Below, one piece after another: positions 1 through 9,499 of a stretch of DNA of 64,000 nucleotides (the first letter of the stretch is position 1; every line of letters starts with the position of its first letter). Under the pieces are notes generated by a model. The model did no database searches. It had not been told where the DNA came from and worked only from the letters and a program-made list of their open reading frames with translations. The translations under genes and the position numbers were made by a program. This DNA is from Salipiger abyssi. GTDB taxonomy: Bacteria > Pseudomonadota > Alphaproteobacteria > Rhodobacterales > Rhodobacteraceae. The stretch is from assembly GCF_001975705.1 (NCBI RefSeq), contig NZ_CP015093.1, positions 310,001-374,000 on the forward strand, in the 5' to 3' direction.

Positions 1-566
1 TCGCGCGCGGTCTCATAGCGCCAGTTGTGGCTGAGATCGGCGTTTTCATTGCCTTCGGACAACCCGCGCCCATCGGCAAAGGTGTTCTCGGTCACCGGCA
101 CCATGCCGTGCCCGTAGAGCCCCCGCACGCCGGAGGCCTTGAGCCCTTCGACGGAGGCGCGGGCATAGTCTTCGTTGATGATGTTGTGACAGTAATCCAC
201 CAGGCCGGTCACGCCGTTCTCAAGGCAATCGAGCCCGCCGGCATAGTTCGCGGCATACATGTCCTCGGGGCGATAGAGCGTCGCCATCTGAATGCGGAAG
301 CCGCGCAGATAATCGGGGATGCGGCCATCGGCGAGGATGCCGCGCAGCCCGGTCTGCCAGGTGTGGCGATGCGCGTCCCAGAGGCCGGGAATGGCGATCA
401 TGCCCTCGGCGTCGATCACCTCGGCGTCGATGCTCGCATCGGCATCCATATCGGGGCGGATCTCCTTGATCGCGCCGTCCTCGATCAGGATATCCGCCTT
501 TTCGAAATCGCCAAGCGCGTCATCCATGGTGACGGTGGCGGCATTCTTGATCAGAAGTCTTGTCAT
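1..566 (-). CDS. Amidohydrolase family protein (partial, C-terminus outside window)
   Basis: About 189 N-terminal residues are visible; the gene runs off the left edge. It starts MTRLLIKNAATVTMDD, the usual small beta-domain of amidohydrolases, followed by the strand that carries the metal-binding H-x-H, seen here as DAHRHTW near residue 67. A second region, LVDYCHNIINEDYA, resembles TRZ/ATZ and cytosine-deaminase-like hydrolases acting on N-heterocycles or ureido compounds. The metal ligands further along are outside the window, so the substrate cannot be assigned. It lies 107 bases downstream of the PanE-like reductase on the same strand and may be cotranscribed with it. Subfamily uncertain. 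Confidence 0.8.
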   Translation of the reverse strand, partial: MTRLLIKNAATVTMDDALGDFEKADILIEDGAIKEIRPDMDADASIDAEVIDAEGMIAIPGLWDAHRHTWQTGLRGILADGRIPDYLRGFRIQMATLYRPEDMYAANYAGGLDCLENGVTGLVDYCHNIINEDYARASVEGLKASGVRGLYGHGMVPVTENTFADGRGLSEGNENADLSHNWRYETAR

Positions 567-673
567 TCTCTCTCTCCCTTGAACATTCGGCCCCTCCTCC
601 GGGGGTGCGCGCAGAGGCGCACAGCGCGGCAAAGGCCGGCCGGTCTCTTTCACATGAAGCGGTGCGGAGGCGC

Positions 674-1765
674 CTACGCGCCGGCCAGATGCGGGGGCAG
701 TCCGGCGAGATTTCCCAGCTCCGGGTAATGCTCGGCCAGTGCCGCCGCCATCGCGTCACGATTGGTTTCGTCGAAGGGCAGCTCGCCGCGCTCGATGCGG
801 CGGGCCATCTCGACGGTAAAGATATTGAGCGGCGCCTTCAGCCCGTTGGTGCGGGCGATCCCGGCGACATAGCCGTTCAGCTCCTCGACCTCGTTGCGCC
901 GGCCCTTGCGCCAGTCCTGCAAACAGGTGGTTTCGGTGTCGGGCAGGCAGAAGGAGGACAGCACCTTGCCGAACAGCGCATCGGCAAAGGCCGCGGGATC
1001 GGTGGTGTCGACATCCTCGGGCATGCCGAGGATCGGCATCAGAACCGCGCCATCAGCCGCCGCCGCGGCAACCGCCTCGCGCCCGGTGGCCAGCATGAAG
1101 TTCAGCAGCGCGGGGTCTTTCGCCGCGTGCATCAGCGGCAGCCCGACCAGCGCCGAGGTCACCAGCTCGGCGGCGTTCACCGCGAGCTTCATCCATTTCG
1201 CCGAGTGGATATCAGCCACCACATCGACCCGCCCCGCCGCGCCCAGCACCTCGGCGGCGAGCGCCACGCGCTCCGGTCCGACGGCGGTGCTGTCTTCGAG
1301 CGCGAACCAGCTTTCCTCGCGCGGGCTCTGCCGGTCGACGCGGCCCGGCTTATACATGTTCGCGGTGACCTCGATCACCGCGCCAAGGCAGCGCTCCGGC
1401 CCGACAATGGAGGCGATGGTGCCCCGGGTCATGCCGTTCTGCATGCCGATCACCACGCCATCCTCGGCCAGCATCGGCTTGATCAGCTCGACCGCCCAGC
1501 GGGTGTCATAGGCCTTCATGCCGAGATAGACGAGATCGAAGGGCTGGCGCATCTCGGCCACTTCGCACAGATGCCGGACATGCACCTCGGAGGTCTCGGA
1601 GCGCCCGCCCGGCAGATCGACGATGATGCCATTGCGGCGCATCGCCTCCACATGGTCGGGCCATTGCTCGATCATGGTGACGTCATGGTCTGCATTGGTC
1701 ATGTCGGCGGCGATCCCGGCGCCGTTCGCGCCAGTGCCCAGATAGGCGATCCGCGGTTTGTTCAT
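674..1765 (-). CDS. 2-dehydropantoate 2-reductase family (ApbA/PanE-like) oxidoreductase
   Basis: 363 residues. The N-terminus MNKPRIAYLGTGANGAGIAA holds the Rossmann GxGxxG nucleotide-binding motif, followed by the PanE-like layout of NADP domain and helical C-terminal domain. The start at 1765 is chosen for the GGAGGAC ribosome site just upstream; longer open frame exists but has no good site. PanE reduces ketopantoate for CoA synthesis, but this copy is longer than typical PanE and sits beside an amidohydrolase and divergent from a maleylacetate reductase, so it may reduce another 2-oxo acid in a catabolic pathway. Family assignment is firm; the reaction is inferred. Confidence 0.75.
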   Translation of the reverse strand: MNKPRIAYLGTGANGAGIAADMTNADHDVTMIEQWPDHVEAMRRNGIIVDLPGGRSETSEVHVRHLCEVAEMRQPFDLVYLGMKAYDTRWAVELIKPMLAEDGVVIGMQNGMTRGTIASIVGPERCLGAVIEVTANMYKPGRVDRQSPREESWFALEDSTAVGPERVALAAEVLGAAGRVDVVADIHSAKWMKLAVNAAELVTSALVGLPLMHAAKDPALLNFMLATGREAVAAAAADGAVLMPILGMPEDVDTTDPAAFADALFGKVLSSFCLPDTETTCLQDWRKGRRNEVEELNGYVAGIARTNGLKAPLNIFTVEMARRIERGELPFDETNRDAMAAALAEHYPELGNLAGLPPHLAGA

Positions 1766-2275
1766 AGCTCGTCCTCCCCTTCCCCGGCGGCCCTCCGACC
1801 GGCATCGGCTGTGCGTCTTCCAGAAGGCGCCGCCGGGCATCGCCAGGCTGGCTCGATGCCCTCCGAGTGGCCATGATCCTAGGAGCGCGGTCCTTGCGCT
1901 GTCCAGATGCCCGGACCGCCACAAATCCGGTCAACCGCGCCATTCACCCGAATTTCGCACAAGTCCGGAAACGCTGCGGAAAGCGGCAAAACGGAGACGC
2001 GGCGCCATCGGGTACGCCCGATTATAATGCTTCAAAATCAGATAGTTGATCAGTAAAATATTATCAAAACCTCACATCTCATCCGATCTAAAACCGACAT
2101 TCATACGCCCCCGGAATGTCCTTTAACCGCAGGATATTTGCCGAATCCGCAAAGATGTTTCCCACCCTCCCGGCGTTCCAAGAGCCACGCGCAACTGCCA
2201 AGATTCCGGCTGTTCAACGCAACGCTCGCACCCGGATATCCCGCAGGAATCCGGCGCGAGATCGGGGAGGAACCC
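1766..2275. promoter_or_regulatory. Divergent intergenic region with AT-rich promoter patch
   Basis: About 510 bases separate the minus-strand PanE-like gene from the plus-strand maleylacetate reductase. The stretch 2020-2110 is strikingly AT-rich for this genome (attataatgc at 2031, aatattatca at 2057), as expected of a promoter and LysR-type operator zone. No coding sequence with normal codon use was found. No specific operator could be assigned. Confidence 0.4.
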
Positions 2276-3340
2276 ATGCACAACTTCACCTACACCGCGA
2301 ATCCCGGGCGCATCCTGTTCGGCTTCGGCACGCTCGACAAACTGGCCGACGAGATCCGCAATGCCGGCATGACCCGCGTGCTGCTGCTCTCGACGCCGCA
2401 GCAGGCCGAGCAGGTCGGCGCCGTGGCCAAAAGCCTCGGCGATCTCAGCGCCGGGATCTTCAGCGACGCCCGCATGCATACGCCGGCAGAAGTCACCGAA
2501 CAGGCGCTGAAATCGCTGAAATCGCTGGGCGCGGACGGCATCGTCTCGCTCGGCGGCGGATCGACCATCGGGCTGGGCAAGGCGCTGGCGCTGCGCACCA
2601 ACCTGGCGCAGATCGTCATCCCCACCACCTATGCCGGCTCCGAGATGACGCCGATCCTGGGCGAGACCACCGACGGGGTGAAACGCACCCTGCGCAGCGA
2701 AAAGGTGCTGCCGGAAACCGTGCTCTACGATGTCGAGCTGACCATGAGCCTGCCGGTCGAGATGTCGGGGCTCAGCGGAATGAACGCCGTCGCCCACGCG
2801 GTCGAGGCGCTCTATTGCAAGGAGGCCAATCCGATCACCGCGCTGATCGCCGCCGAAGGGGTGCGCGCGCTGACCGACGCCCTGCCGCGCATCGCGCAGG
2901 ATGGCGGCGACCGCGAGGCGCGCTCGGATGCGCTCTACGGGGCGTGGCTCTGCGGCACCTGCCTCGGCACGGTCGGCATGGCGCTGCACCACAAGCTCTG
3001 CCACGCCATAGGTGGCGCCTATGACACGCCGCATGCGGCCACCCATGCCATCATCCTGCCCCATGCGCTGGCCTATACGGCGCCCGCCATTCCCGAGGCG
3101 ATGGAGCGGCTACGCGCCGCGCTGAAGACCGACGATCCCGCCGGGCGGCTTTACGAGATCGGGCGCGAGATCGGGGCGCCCGAGGGGCTACAGGCGCTCG
3201 GCATGCCGGAGGACGGGATCGAGCATGTGGTCGAGCTGAGCCTCAGGGATCCCTACTGGAATCCCCGCCCGCTGGAACGCGAGGCGCTGACGCTGCTGCT
3301 CGGGGATGCCTTCCATGGCCGCCCGCCGTCCCGGCACTGA
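2276..3340 (+). CDS. Maleylacetate reductase (iron-containing alcohol dehydrogenase family)
   Basis: 354 residues. Maleylacetate reductase converts maleylacetate to 3-oxoadipate with NAD(P)H, the step after intradiol cleavage of hydroxyquinol or chlorocatechols. Visible marks are the nucleotide-binding LGGGSTIGLGKA near residue 90, the IPTTYAGSEMTP stretch characteristic of maleylacetate reductases, and GMNAVAHAVEALY plus MALHHKLCHAIGG with the histidines of the iron-dehydrogenase fold. The start at 2276 follows GGGGAGG by five bases. The matching dioxygenase is not in the window. The divergent AT-rich region upstream and the LysR gene at 3903 suggest inducible expression. Confidence 0.85.
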   Translation: MHNFTYTANPGRILFGFGTLDKLADEIRNAGMTRVLLLSTPQQAEQVGAVAKSLGDLSAGIFSDARMHTPAEVTEQALKSLKSLGADGIVSLGGGSTIGLGKALALRTNLAQIVIPTTYAGSEMTPILGETTDGVKRTLRSEKVLPETVLYDVELTMSLPVEMSGLSGMNAVAHAVEALYCKEANPITALIAAEGVRALTDALPRIAQDGGDREARSDALYGAWLCGTCLGTVGMALHHKLCHAIGGAYDTPHAATHAIILPHALAYTAPAIPEAMERLRAALKTDDPAGRLYEIGREIGAPEGLQALGMPEDGIEHVVELSLRDPYWNPRPLEREALTLLLGDAFHGRPPSRH

Positions 3341-3380
3341 CAAGACCGGATCCCGGCGGGCGCCCGCCTGCCGGGGGTGC

Positions 3381-3692
3381 TCAGAGCGCGCCGCCGGGAA
3401 CGTAATCCACCTGGTAACGGGCGATCCGCATATTGCCCAGCTCCTCGCGCACCTTGAGATGCAGCGGGTGGCTGGCATAGGCGGCCAGGGCCTCGCGCGA
3501 CCGGAACACGGAATAGAGTACCACGTCACAGGCATAGCCCACCTGGCTCTCGTCGATACCGATCTCGAGCTCGATCAGCCCGGGCACGGCGTCGCGCAGA
3601 CCCTCGAACTTCTCCTTGACGATCTGCGCCGCCGCGTCGCGCTCGGCCGCCGTCTCCCCCGACATGTTCCACATGACGATATGCTTGATCAT
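3381..3692 (-). CDS. Dabb (stress-responsive alpha/beta barrel) domain protein
   Basis: 103 residues. It begins MIKHIVMWNM, the signature opening of the dimeric Dabb ferredoxin-like barrel, and ends with YQVDYVPGGAL; the middle has the common SREALAAYASHPLH segment. Such proteins range from stress proteins of unknown activity to cyclases and monooxygenase-like enzymes. It is convergent with maleylacetate reductase and divergent from the LysR regulator, so it is probably part of the same aromatic or oxo-acid pathway. No catalytic role can be assigned from sequence alone. Confidence 0.8.
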   Translation of the reverse strand: MIKHIVMWNMSGETAAERDAAAQIVKEKFEGLRDAVPGLIELEIGIDESQVGYACDVVLYSVFRSREALAAYASHPLHLKVREELGNMRIARYQVDYVPGGAL

Positions 3693-3902
3693 GATCTTCC
3701 TTCCGGTGCGGCACCGATATGACCGGCAAGCCCCGCACCTGCTCCTCCAGCCAAATATCGGATCAGCCTACCTTTCCGGGTTCCGAAAGAAATCGGCCCC
3801 GGTGAAAAAAGAAATTTGCGAAATTCGCAATAATGAACTGCAATGCCAGCAATCGCGCCCGTATTTCTCAAAGACGGCGCCGGCCAGCGAAGAGGGAGGA
3901 AC
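3693..3902. promoter_or_regulatory. Shared control region between Dabb gene and LysR regulator
   Basis: A 210-base divergent gap with an AT-rich core (gaaaaaagaaatttgcgaaattcgcaataatga, 3801-3833, given here as its key elements: GAAATTTGCG and the partial inverted repeat TTGCGAAATTCGCAA at 3813-3827). The 15-base near-perfect palindrome fits a LysR-type T-N11-A operator, so the regulator may control its own and the Dabb promoter. Inferred from position and symmetry. Confidence 0.45.
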
Positions 3903-4817
3903 ATGGACAGGTTCACCGAGATCGAAGTGCTCGTGCAGATCGTCGAGCAGGGCAGCATCAGCAGGGCGGCGGAGGTGCTGGGCCAGTCCGTCTCGGCCAC
4001 CAGCCGCTACCTCGCCTCGCTGGAGGAGCGGCTGGGCGTGCGTCTGGTCAACCGCACCACGCGGCGCATCTCCTTCACCGAGGAAGGGGAGCTCTTCTGC
4101 TCCTACGGCAAGTCGATCCTCGCCGAGCTTCAGGACGCCGAGGCGCTGATCGGCAGCGTCTCGCATTCTCCCTCGGGCACACTGAAGCTGACCGCCTCGA
4201 CCTCGTTTTCGCTGCTTCACCTGATGCCGCTGATCCCGGAGTTCACCCGGAAATACCCCCGCATCCAGGTCGATGTGACCGCCTCCAACCGCTATCACGA
4301 CATCATCGAGACCGGCGTCGACCTCGCGATCCGCACCCGGCGGGTCGAGGAGGACAGCTCGATCACCATGCGCAAGCTGGCCAAGACCCGCCGCCGCCTC
4401 GTCGCCTCGCCGGAGTATATCGGCGAGATGGGGATGCCGCGCCATCCGGAGGATCTGGAGCGCCACCGGCTGCTGATCTACATGCTGGCCGACGACCCGA
4501 TGCGGCTGCACATGCACAAGGGGAAGTCCCGGACGACGATCAACGTGACGCCGGTGCTAGCCAGCAACGAGGGCCAGCTTCTGATGGCCGCCGCCCGCGA
4601 CGGCATGGGCATCATCGCGCAGCCCTCCTACATCGTGCAGAAGGATCTGGAAGCCGGCCGACTGGTGCGCGTGCTCGACGACTGGGATCTGCCGCAACTG
4701 ACGATCAACATGGCCTTCCCCGCCCGTCGCCACATGCCTGCCAAGACCCGGCTGTTTATCGAGTTCCTGTCGGACCACTTCAAGGCGAACAATTATGAGG
4801 ACATCTGGATGTCCTGA
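3903..4817 (+). CDS. LysR-family transcriptional regulator
   Basis: 304 residues. The winged helix-turn-helix covers about residues 1-60 (GSISRAAEVLGQSVSATSRY), then the linker helix and a periplasmic-binding-like effector domain (TLKLTASTSFSLLHLMPLIPEF onward). The residues DLAIRTRRVEEDSSITMRKL and DGMGIIAQPSYIV are normal landmarks of the CrgA/PtrR-like LysR group. The start at 3903 is set by GGGAGGA immediately upstream and by the conserved MDRFTEIE opening. It is divergent from the Dabb gene and likely regulates the maleylacetate reductase cluster, an inference from position. Confidence 0.9.
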   Translation: MDRFTEIEVLVQIVEQGSISRAAEVLGQSVSATSRYLASLEERLGVRLVNRTTRRISFTEEGELFCSYGKSILAELQDAEALIGSVSHSPSGTLKLTASTSFSLLHLMPLIPEFTRKYPRIQVDVTASNRYHDIIETGVDLAIRTRRVEEDSSITMRKLAKTRRRLVASPEYIGEMGMPRHPEDLERHRLLIYMLADDPMRLHMHKGKSRTTINVTPVLASNEGQLLMAAARDGMGIIAQPSYIVQKDLEAGRLVRVLDDWDLPQLTINMAFPARRHMPAKTRLFIEFLSDHFKANNYEDIWMS

Positions 4818-4946
4818 CAGCGTTTCTGTGCTTGCCGCTGCCGGGTGCGCCACTCCCCTGGCCACACGGTCATTCCGTCCGCATTTCAGGGTCGCCAAAG
4901 ACCGGCGCAGCCCCGATCTGCGCAACTGACTTGGCGATGAGAGGTC

Positions 4947-5744
4947 ATGCCGAACATCGCCCCTGCGGCCAGTGCCCCCTCTCCGCCACGTCTATGCCGC
5001 CATGCACCGAAAAGAGAGCCCATAGCAAGTGAAGGCGCCGAGTCCTTCAATCAGGACATCGGCTCTTGGGATACCAGCGGTGTCACATCGCTCGTCCGAA
5101 TGTTCTTCGAAGCCAGTTCTTTCGATCAAGACCTCGGCGCACGGGACATTTCCTCGATGGAAGACACAACGGACATTTTTGGCAATCGGGGCGACTCCGG
5201 CATGAGCATGGAGAGTTTCGATGCGACGCTTGCGGGATGGGCGCGGCTCGCCCCCGGAGAGGCGCGGATCGCAACGGGAATCGATCTGGCGGGTGTCGGC
5301 GTCGAACTCTCCAACGACGACGCTTTTCACATGCTGACGACACAATATGGCTGGACGATCCGCGCGGATTACCGACTGAGCGCGCCAAGTGACAGCGATG
5401 TGGTGGACGCCTCCAACGAGACACGGGCGGTCAACCTGATGGCGTTCCGCCAGATGCTGATCGGCTCTGATTTCGACGATATCTTGCGGACTGGCCGTCC
5501 TCCAGAGACCACAGTTCCGGGAGGGCTCGGGCAAGACACAATCATTGGCGACTATTTTGGCGAAACGCTCTATGGCGGCCTGCGCGACGATGACCTGGAA
5601 GATGACCTCGGAGACCGCATCTATGGCGGTGGCGGCAACGATTATATCGACGGTGGCTACGGCAATGACGAACTGCGTGGCGACGCACTGAACGATACCC
5701 TGATCGGCGGGTTCGGCGGCGACGTCTTCGATCTGTTCGGCTGA
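4947..5744 (+). pseudogene. Truncated BspA-like / RTX calcium-binding surface protein remnant
   Basis: An open frame of 265 residues whose first ~30 residues look non-homologous. From about 5037 it matches a BspA/DUF285 repeat ([19 protein letters not shown], then [15 protein letters not shown]), a repeat normally present many times. A linker follows, then a degraded RTX nonapeptide block ([31 protein letters not shown]). It stops just after GGDVFDLFG, where RTX proteins normally continue with a DxIxDF-type ending, and there is no signal peptide or convincing ribosome site. Only about one and a half BspA repeats remain. I read it as an internally deleted, end-truncated fragment of a secreted type I protein. 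Confidence 0.65.
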
Positions 5745-5944
5745 GGTTCCGGTTGAAGAGGCGATGCGGAGGGGCGCCTTGACGCGCCCTTCACTCGCTT
5801 TTCGGCACCACCCACCCAGGCCGACGATCCCGAGCCGCATCGGGGTCAGCGCAGCAGGACGTTGCCACCCCCAAGAACGGCGCCCAAAAGCCTGCGACGC
5901 GCTTCCCGCGACCGGCGTCATATTGTGAAATCCGGAAAAGTCGG

Positions 5945-6021
<77 letters not shown>

Positions 6022-6051
6022 CTGCGCGGTGGGTGATAGTGCAAAGAAACC

Positions 6052-6084
6052 GCGCCCGCAATCGGAATTCTCGCTTGCGGGCGC
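6052..6084 (-). terminator. Intrinsic terminator candidate of the DsyB-like gene
   Basis: A perfect ten-pair stem (GCGCCCGCAA / TTGCGGGCGC) with a 13-base loop lies ten bases past the stop of the methyltransferase gene. On the minus strand it is followed by GGTTTCTTTG, a weak T-rich tract. Confidence 0.6.
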
Positions 6085-6094
6085 TTTCGCAACC

Positions 6095-7108
6095 CTACTC
6101 GGGGCGCGTCGCCACGGCGAGCATGGTCATCTCGGGAATCATCGGATCGACGCTCACATCGGTGAAGCCCAGCGATGTCAGCTCGGAGGCCAGACCCTCC
6201 GCATCGACCGAGCGCGCCTCGGGGGTGAAGGCGGTGTGCTGGAGCTGCCAGAGCGCCGCGAGCGCCGGGCCGCTGCGGTCGGCATGGACCATGAAATCAT
6301 GGATCAGAAGCTTGCCACCCGGCGCAAGACAGTCGAAGGCGCGCTTCATCAGCCCTTCATGCGTATCGCCCGGCACGCCCGAGAACAGGTAGGACATCAG
6401 GATCACATCCTGCCCGCCCGGCCATTCGGTCTCCAGCGCGTTGCCGTCGATATAGGAGATCCGGTCGGAGAGCTCCGCCTTCTCCACATAGCTGCGCCCC
6501 AGCGCCGCGACATTGGGGAAATCGACAATGGTGGCCGAGAGCTCTGGGAAGGCCCGGCAGAAGGTGATCGCATAGGCCCCCGTGCCGCCGCCCACGTCGA
6601 GCAGCTTTTTCGCACCCGAAAGATCCACCCGCCGGGTCATCTGCCGGGCCGGACCGTGCGAGCCGGCGTGCTGGCTTTCGGAGTAAAGCCGGGCCTCTTC
6701 GGGATCCGAGAACCACTGTTCGTAAGACGCGGTGGCGCCCTCGTCGAGATCGCCCGAAACGGCGGCGCCCAGCTGGCCCATGAGCCCGTACATCTGCTTG
6801 CCGACCTGAAGCCGGATATAGTCGCCGAAATCGTATTTCGCGCCCTTGACCAGAAAGGCCTCGGCGGCGGGAGAGTTGGCAAAGCGCCCCTCCGCCACAT
6901 CGACGAGCCCCAGCCCTGCCAGCGCGGTCAGCAGCGTCTCCGCGCGGTCACGGTGCAGGCCGCTCTTGGCAGCGATCTCGTCGGCGGTCAGGGGGCCGTC
7001 GGCGAGATGGGTGAAGACCCCGTGATCAAGCGCCGTGAACAGCGCCTGCGATCCCATGAATCCAAAGGCAATTTGCGAGATTTCGTCGGCTTCCGTCAGC
7101 GGACCCAT
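6095..7108 (-). CDS. SAM-dependent methyltransferase, DsyB-like (candidate methylthiohydroxybutyrate S-methyltransferase)
   Basis: 337 residues. An N-terminal winged-helix dimerisation domain (residues ~5-95, ISQIAFGFMGSQALFTALDH) is followed by a methyltransferase domain with SAM motif I LLDVGGGTGAYAITF near residue 170 and GGKLLIHDF near residue 270. This is the acetylserotonin O-methyltransferase / COMT architecture. At the place where O-methyltransferases carry the catalytic histidine (HDW), this protein reads MSYLFSGVPGD with no histidine, which suits S-methylation, needing no base. DsyB of roseobacters is such a protein and makes DMSP precursor from MTHB. The assignment to DsyB is recalled likeness plus this residue argument, not a computed match. 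Start at 7108 follows GGAGAAG. It lies just after sufS. Confidence 0.6.
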   Translation of the reverse strand: MGPLTEADEISQIAFGFMGSQALFTALDHGVFTHLADGPLTADEIAAKSGLHRDRAETLLTALAGLGLVDVAEGRFANSPAAEAFLVKGAKYDFGDYIRLQVGKQMYGLMGQLGAAVSGDLDEGATASYEQWFSDPEEARLYSESQHAGSHGPARQMTRRVDLSGAKKLLDVGGGTGAYAITFCRAFPELSATIVDFPNVAALGRSYVEKAELSDRISYIDGNALETEWPGGQDVILMSYLFSGVPGDTHEGLMKRAFDCLAPGGKLLIHDFMVHADRSGPALAALWQLQHTAFTPEARSVDAEGLASELTSLGFTDVSVDPMIPEMTMLAVATRPE

Positions 7109-7212
7109 ACATCTTCTCCATGTGGTGAATGTTGTAGGGGAGGCTAACAGGCGCGAGTCGAGAGTCCAGCCGACAGGCGGAAACCGACAGGGAAATGTCG
7201 GTTTCCGACAGG

Positions 7213-8432
<1,220 letters not shown>

Positions 8433-8433
<1 letters not shown>

Positions 8434-9014
8434 CAGATGGACATCCCGTTCGGTGTGACCCCGAGAAGGGTAAAGACAAAGCTCAGCGCAAACACAAGGG
8501 CGACAGAGCCGAGGACCAGCAGCATCAGCGCCTTGCCCAGACTTTCGAACCCGTGCGCGACATCGAGAAAATTGATCATGATCCAGATCCCGGCGATCAG
8601 CGCCGCGATCACGAGAAGCGAGGCCAGCGCGCCGGAGACCGCCGCCGCCAGCGCCACGGCGACCTGCCCCAGCGCCCGCAGCGCCTGAAGCCAGATCAGC
8701 AGCAGCGCGATATCCTCCGCCCTGCCCTGCCCGCCCAGGATCCGGCCCAGCCAGGTCATGAACAGGATCGAGGCGGTCAGCATCGCTGCCAGCAGCGCCG
8801 CGATCACCCCGGGCGAGATCAGAAACGGCAGCGCCGCGCCCGGCAGGCCGCTCGCCTGGATGAGCCCGACGACCAGCGCGTTCAGCACCACGACCAGCGC
8901 CAGCGCGGTCAGCAGCGCCTCATGGCCGAGCCGCAGCGAGAGCAGCAGCTTCGCCACGTCGCGCGGCGCCACCAGCGTCTGCCAGGCGAGCCGGAGAAAC
9001 CCCGCCGCCGTCAT
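8433..9014 (-). CDS. Yip1-domain integral membrane protein, suf operon (second copy)
   Basis: 193 residues, predominantly hydrophobic, with about five membrane segments (for example ALVVVLNALVVGLIQASG, and GSVALVFALSFVFTLLG at the end). The N-terminus MTAAGFLRLAWQTLVAPRDVAK resembles Yip1-family openings. The start at 9014 is fixed by an ATGA overlap with the upstream gene, rather than a longer open frame. Its stop overlaps the sufS start by one base (TGATG). Yip1 proteins are membrane-organising factors in eukaryotes; the bacterial role is unknown, and placement in the suf operon of Rhodobacteraceae is the only functional hint. Confidence 0.75.
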
Positions 9015-9499
9015 GCCGCCGGCGCCTTCTGCGCGGCACGCATGCCGCTCAGCCAGAACCACAGGAAGACCGCGAACCAGATCAGCCCGACGAGTGTGAG
9101 CTGCGGCCCGGCGCCCATGAACCCGGCGACCAGCCCGTTCAGCAGCACCAGCGGCGAGGCCGCCAGCAGCGCCCAGAACAGCGCCAGCCGCGCGCCATAG
9201 CCGCTGCCCTTGCCGCCAAAGAGCTTGGCGACGATCTGCGCGACAAAGGCGAGCAGGTAGAACAGCAGCGGCGCGATCACCAGCCAGGCCAGCAGCGCGC
9301 CGCCCAGCAGCGGGTTCAGCTCAATCTCCTGCATATGCGCCTGACGCGCCAGCGCGGGCATCTGCGCGACGAAGAACAGCGCGCAGGCCGCCATGACCAG
9401 CACCAGCGCCCGGTCCTCGCGCGGACCCTGCGAGAGCAGGCGCGCGACGACCGCGCCCGGCCCCCGATAGGTGGCCAGGATCTCGCGCGAGAGCGACAT
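9011..9499 (-). CDS. Yip1-like membrane protein, suf operon (first copy)
   Basis: 162 residues with four strong hydrophobic segments (for example ALVLVMAACALFFVAQM, GALLAWLVIAPLLFYLLAF, LVGLIWFAVFLWFWLSGM). It starts by a one-base overlap with the sufD stop (TGATG) and ends with an ATGA overlap with the next Yip1-like gene. The two neighbours look like diverged paralogues by size and hydrophobic pattern. The function is unknown; tight coupling on both sides indicates coordinate expression with the Fe-S assembly proteins. Confidence 0.7.
   Translation of the reverse strand: MSLSREILATYRGPGAVVARLLSQGPREDRALVLVMAACALFFVAQMPALARQAHMQEIELNPLLGGALLAWLVIAPLLFYLLAFVAQIVAKLFGGKGSGYGARLALFWALLAASPLVLLNGLVAGFMGAGPQLTLVGLIWFAVFLWFWLSGMRAAQKAPAA

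Noticed and set aside
4832..5032. Small plus-strand open frame of 66 codons upstream of the BspA remnant
   Set aside because: No ribosome site, no domain; overlaps the remnant frame.
7179..7206. Terminator after sufS
   Set aside because: An 11-pair stem exists, but no T tract follows on the minus strand, so only a processing hairpin can be argued.
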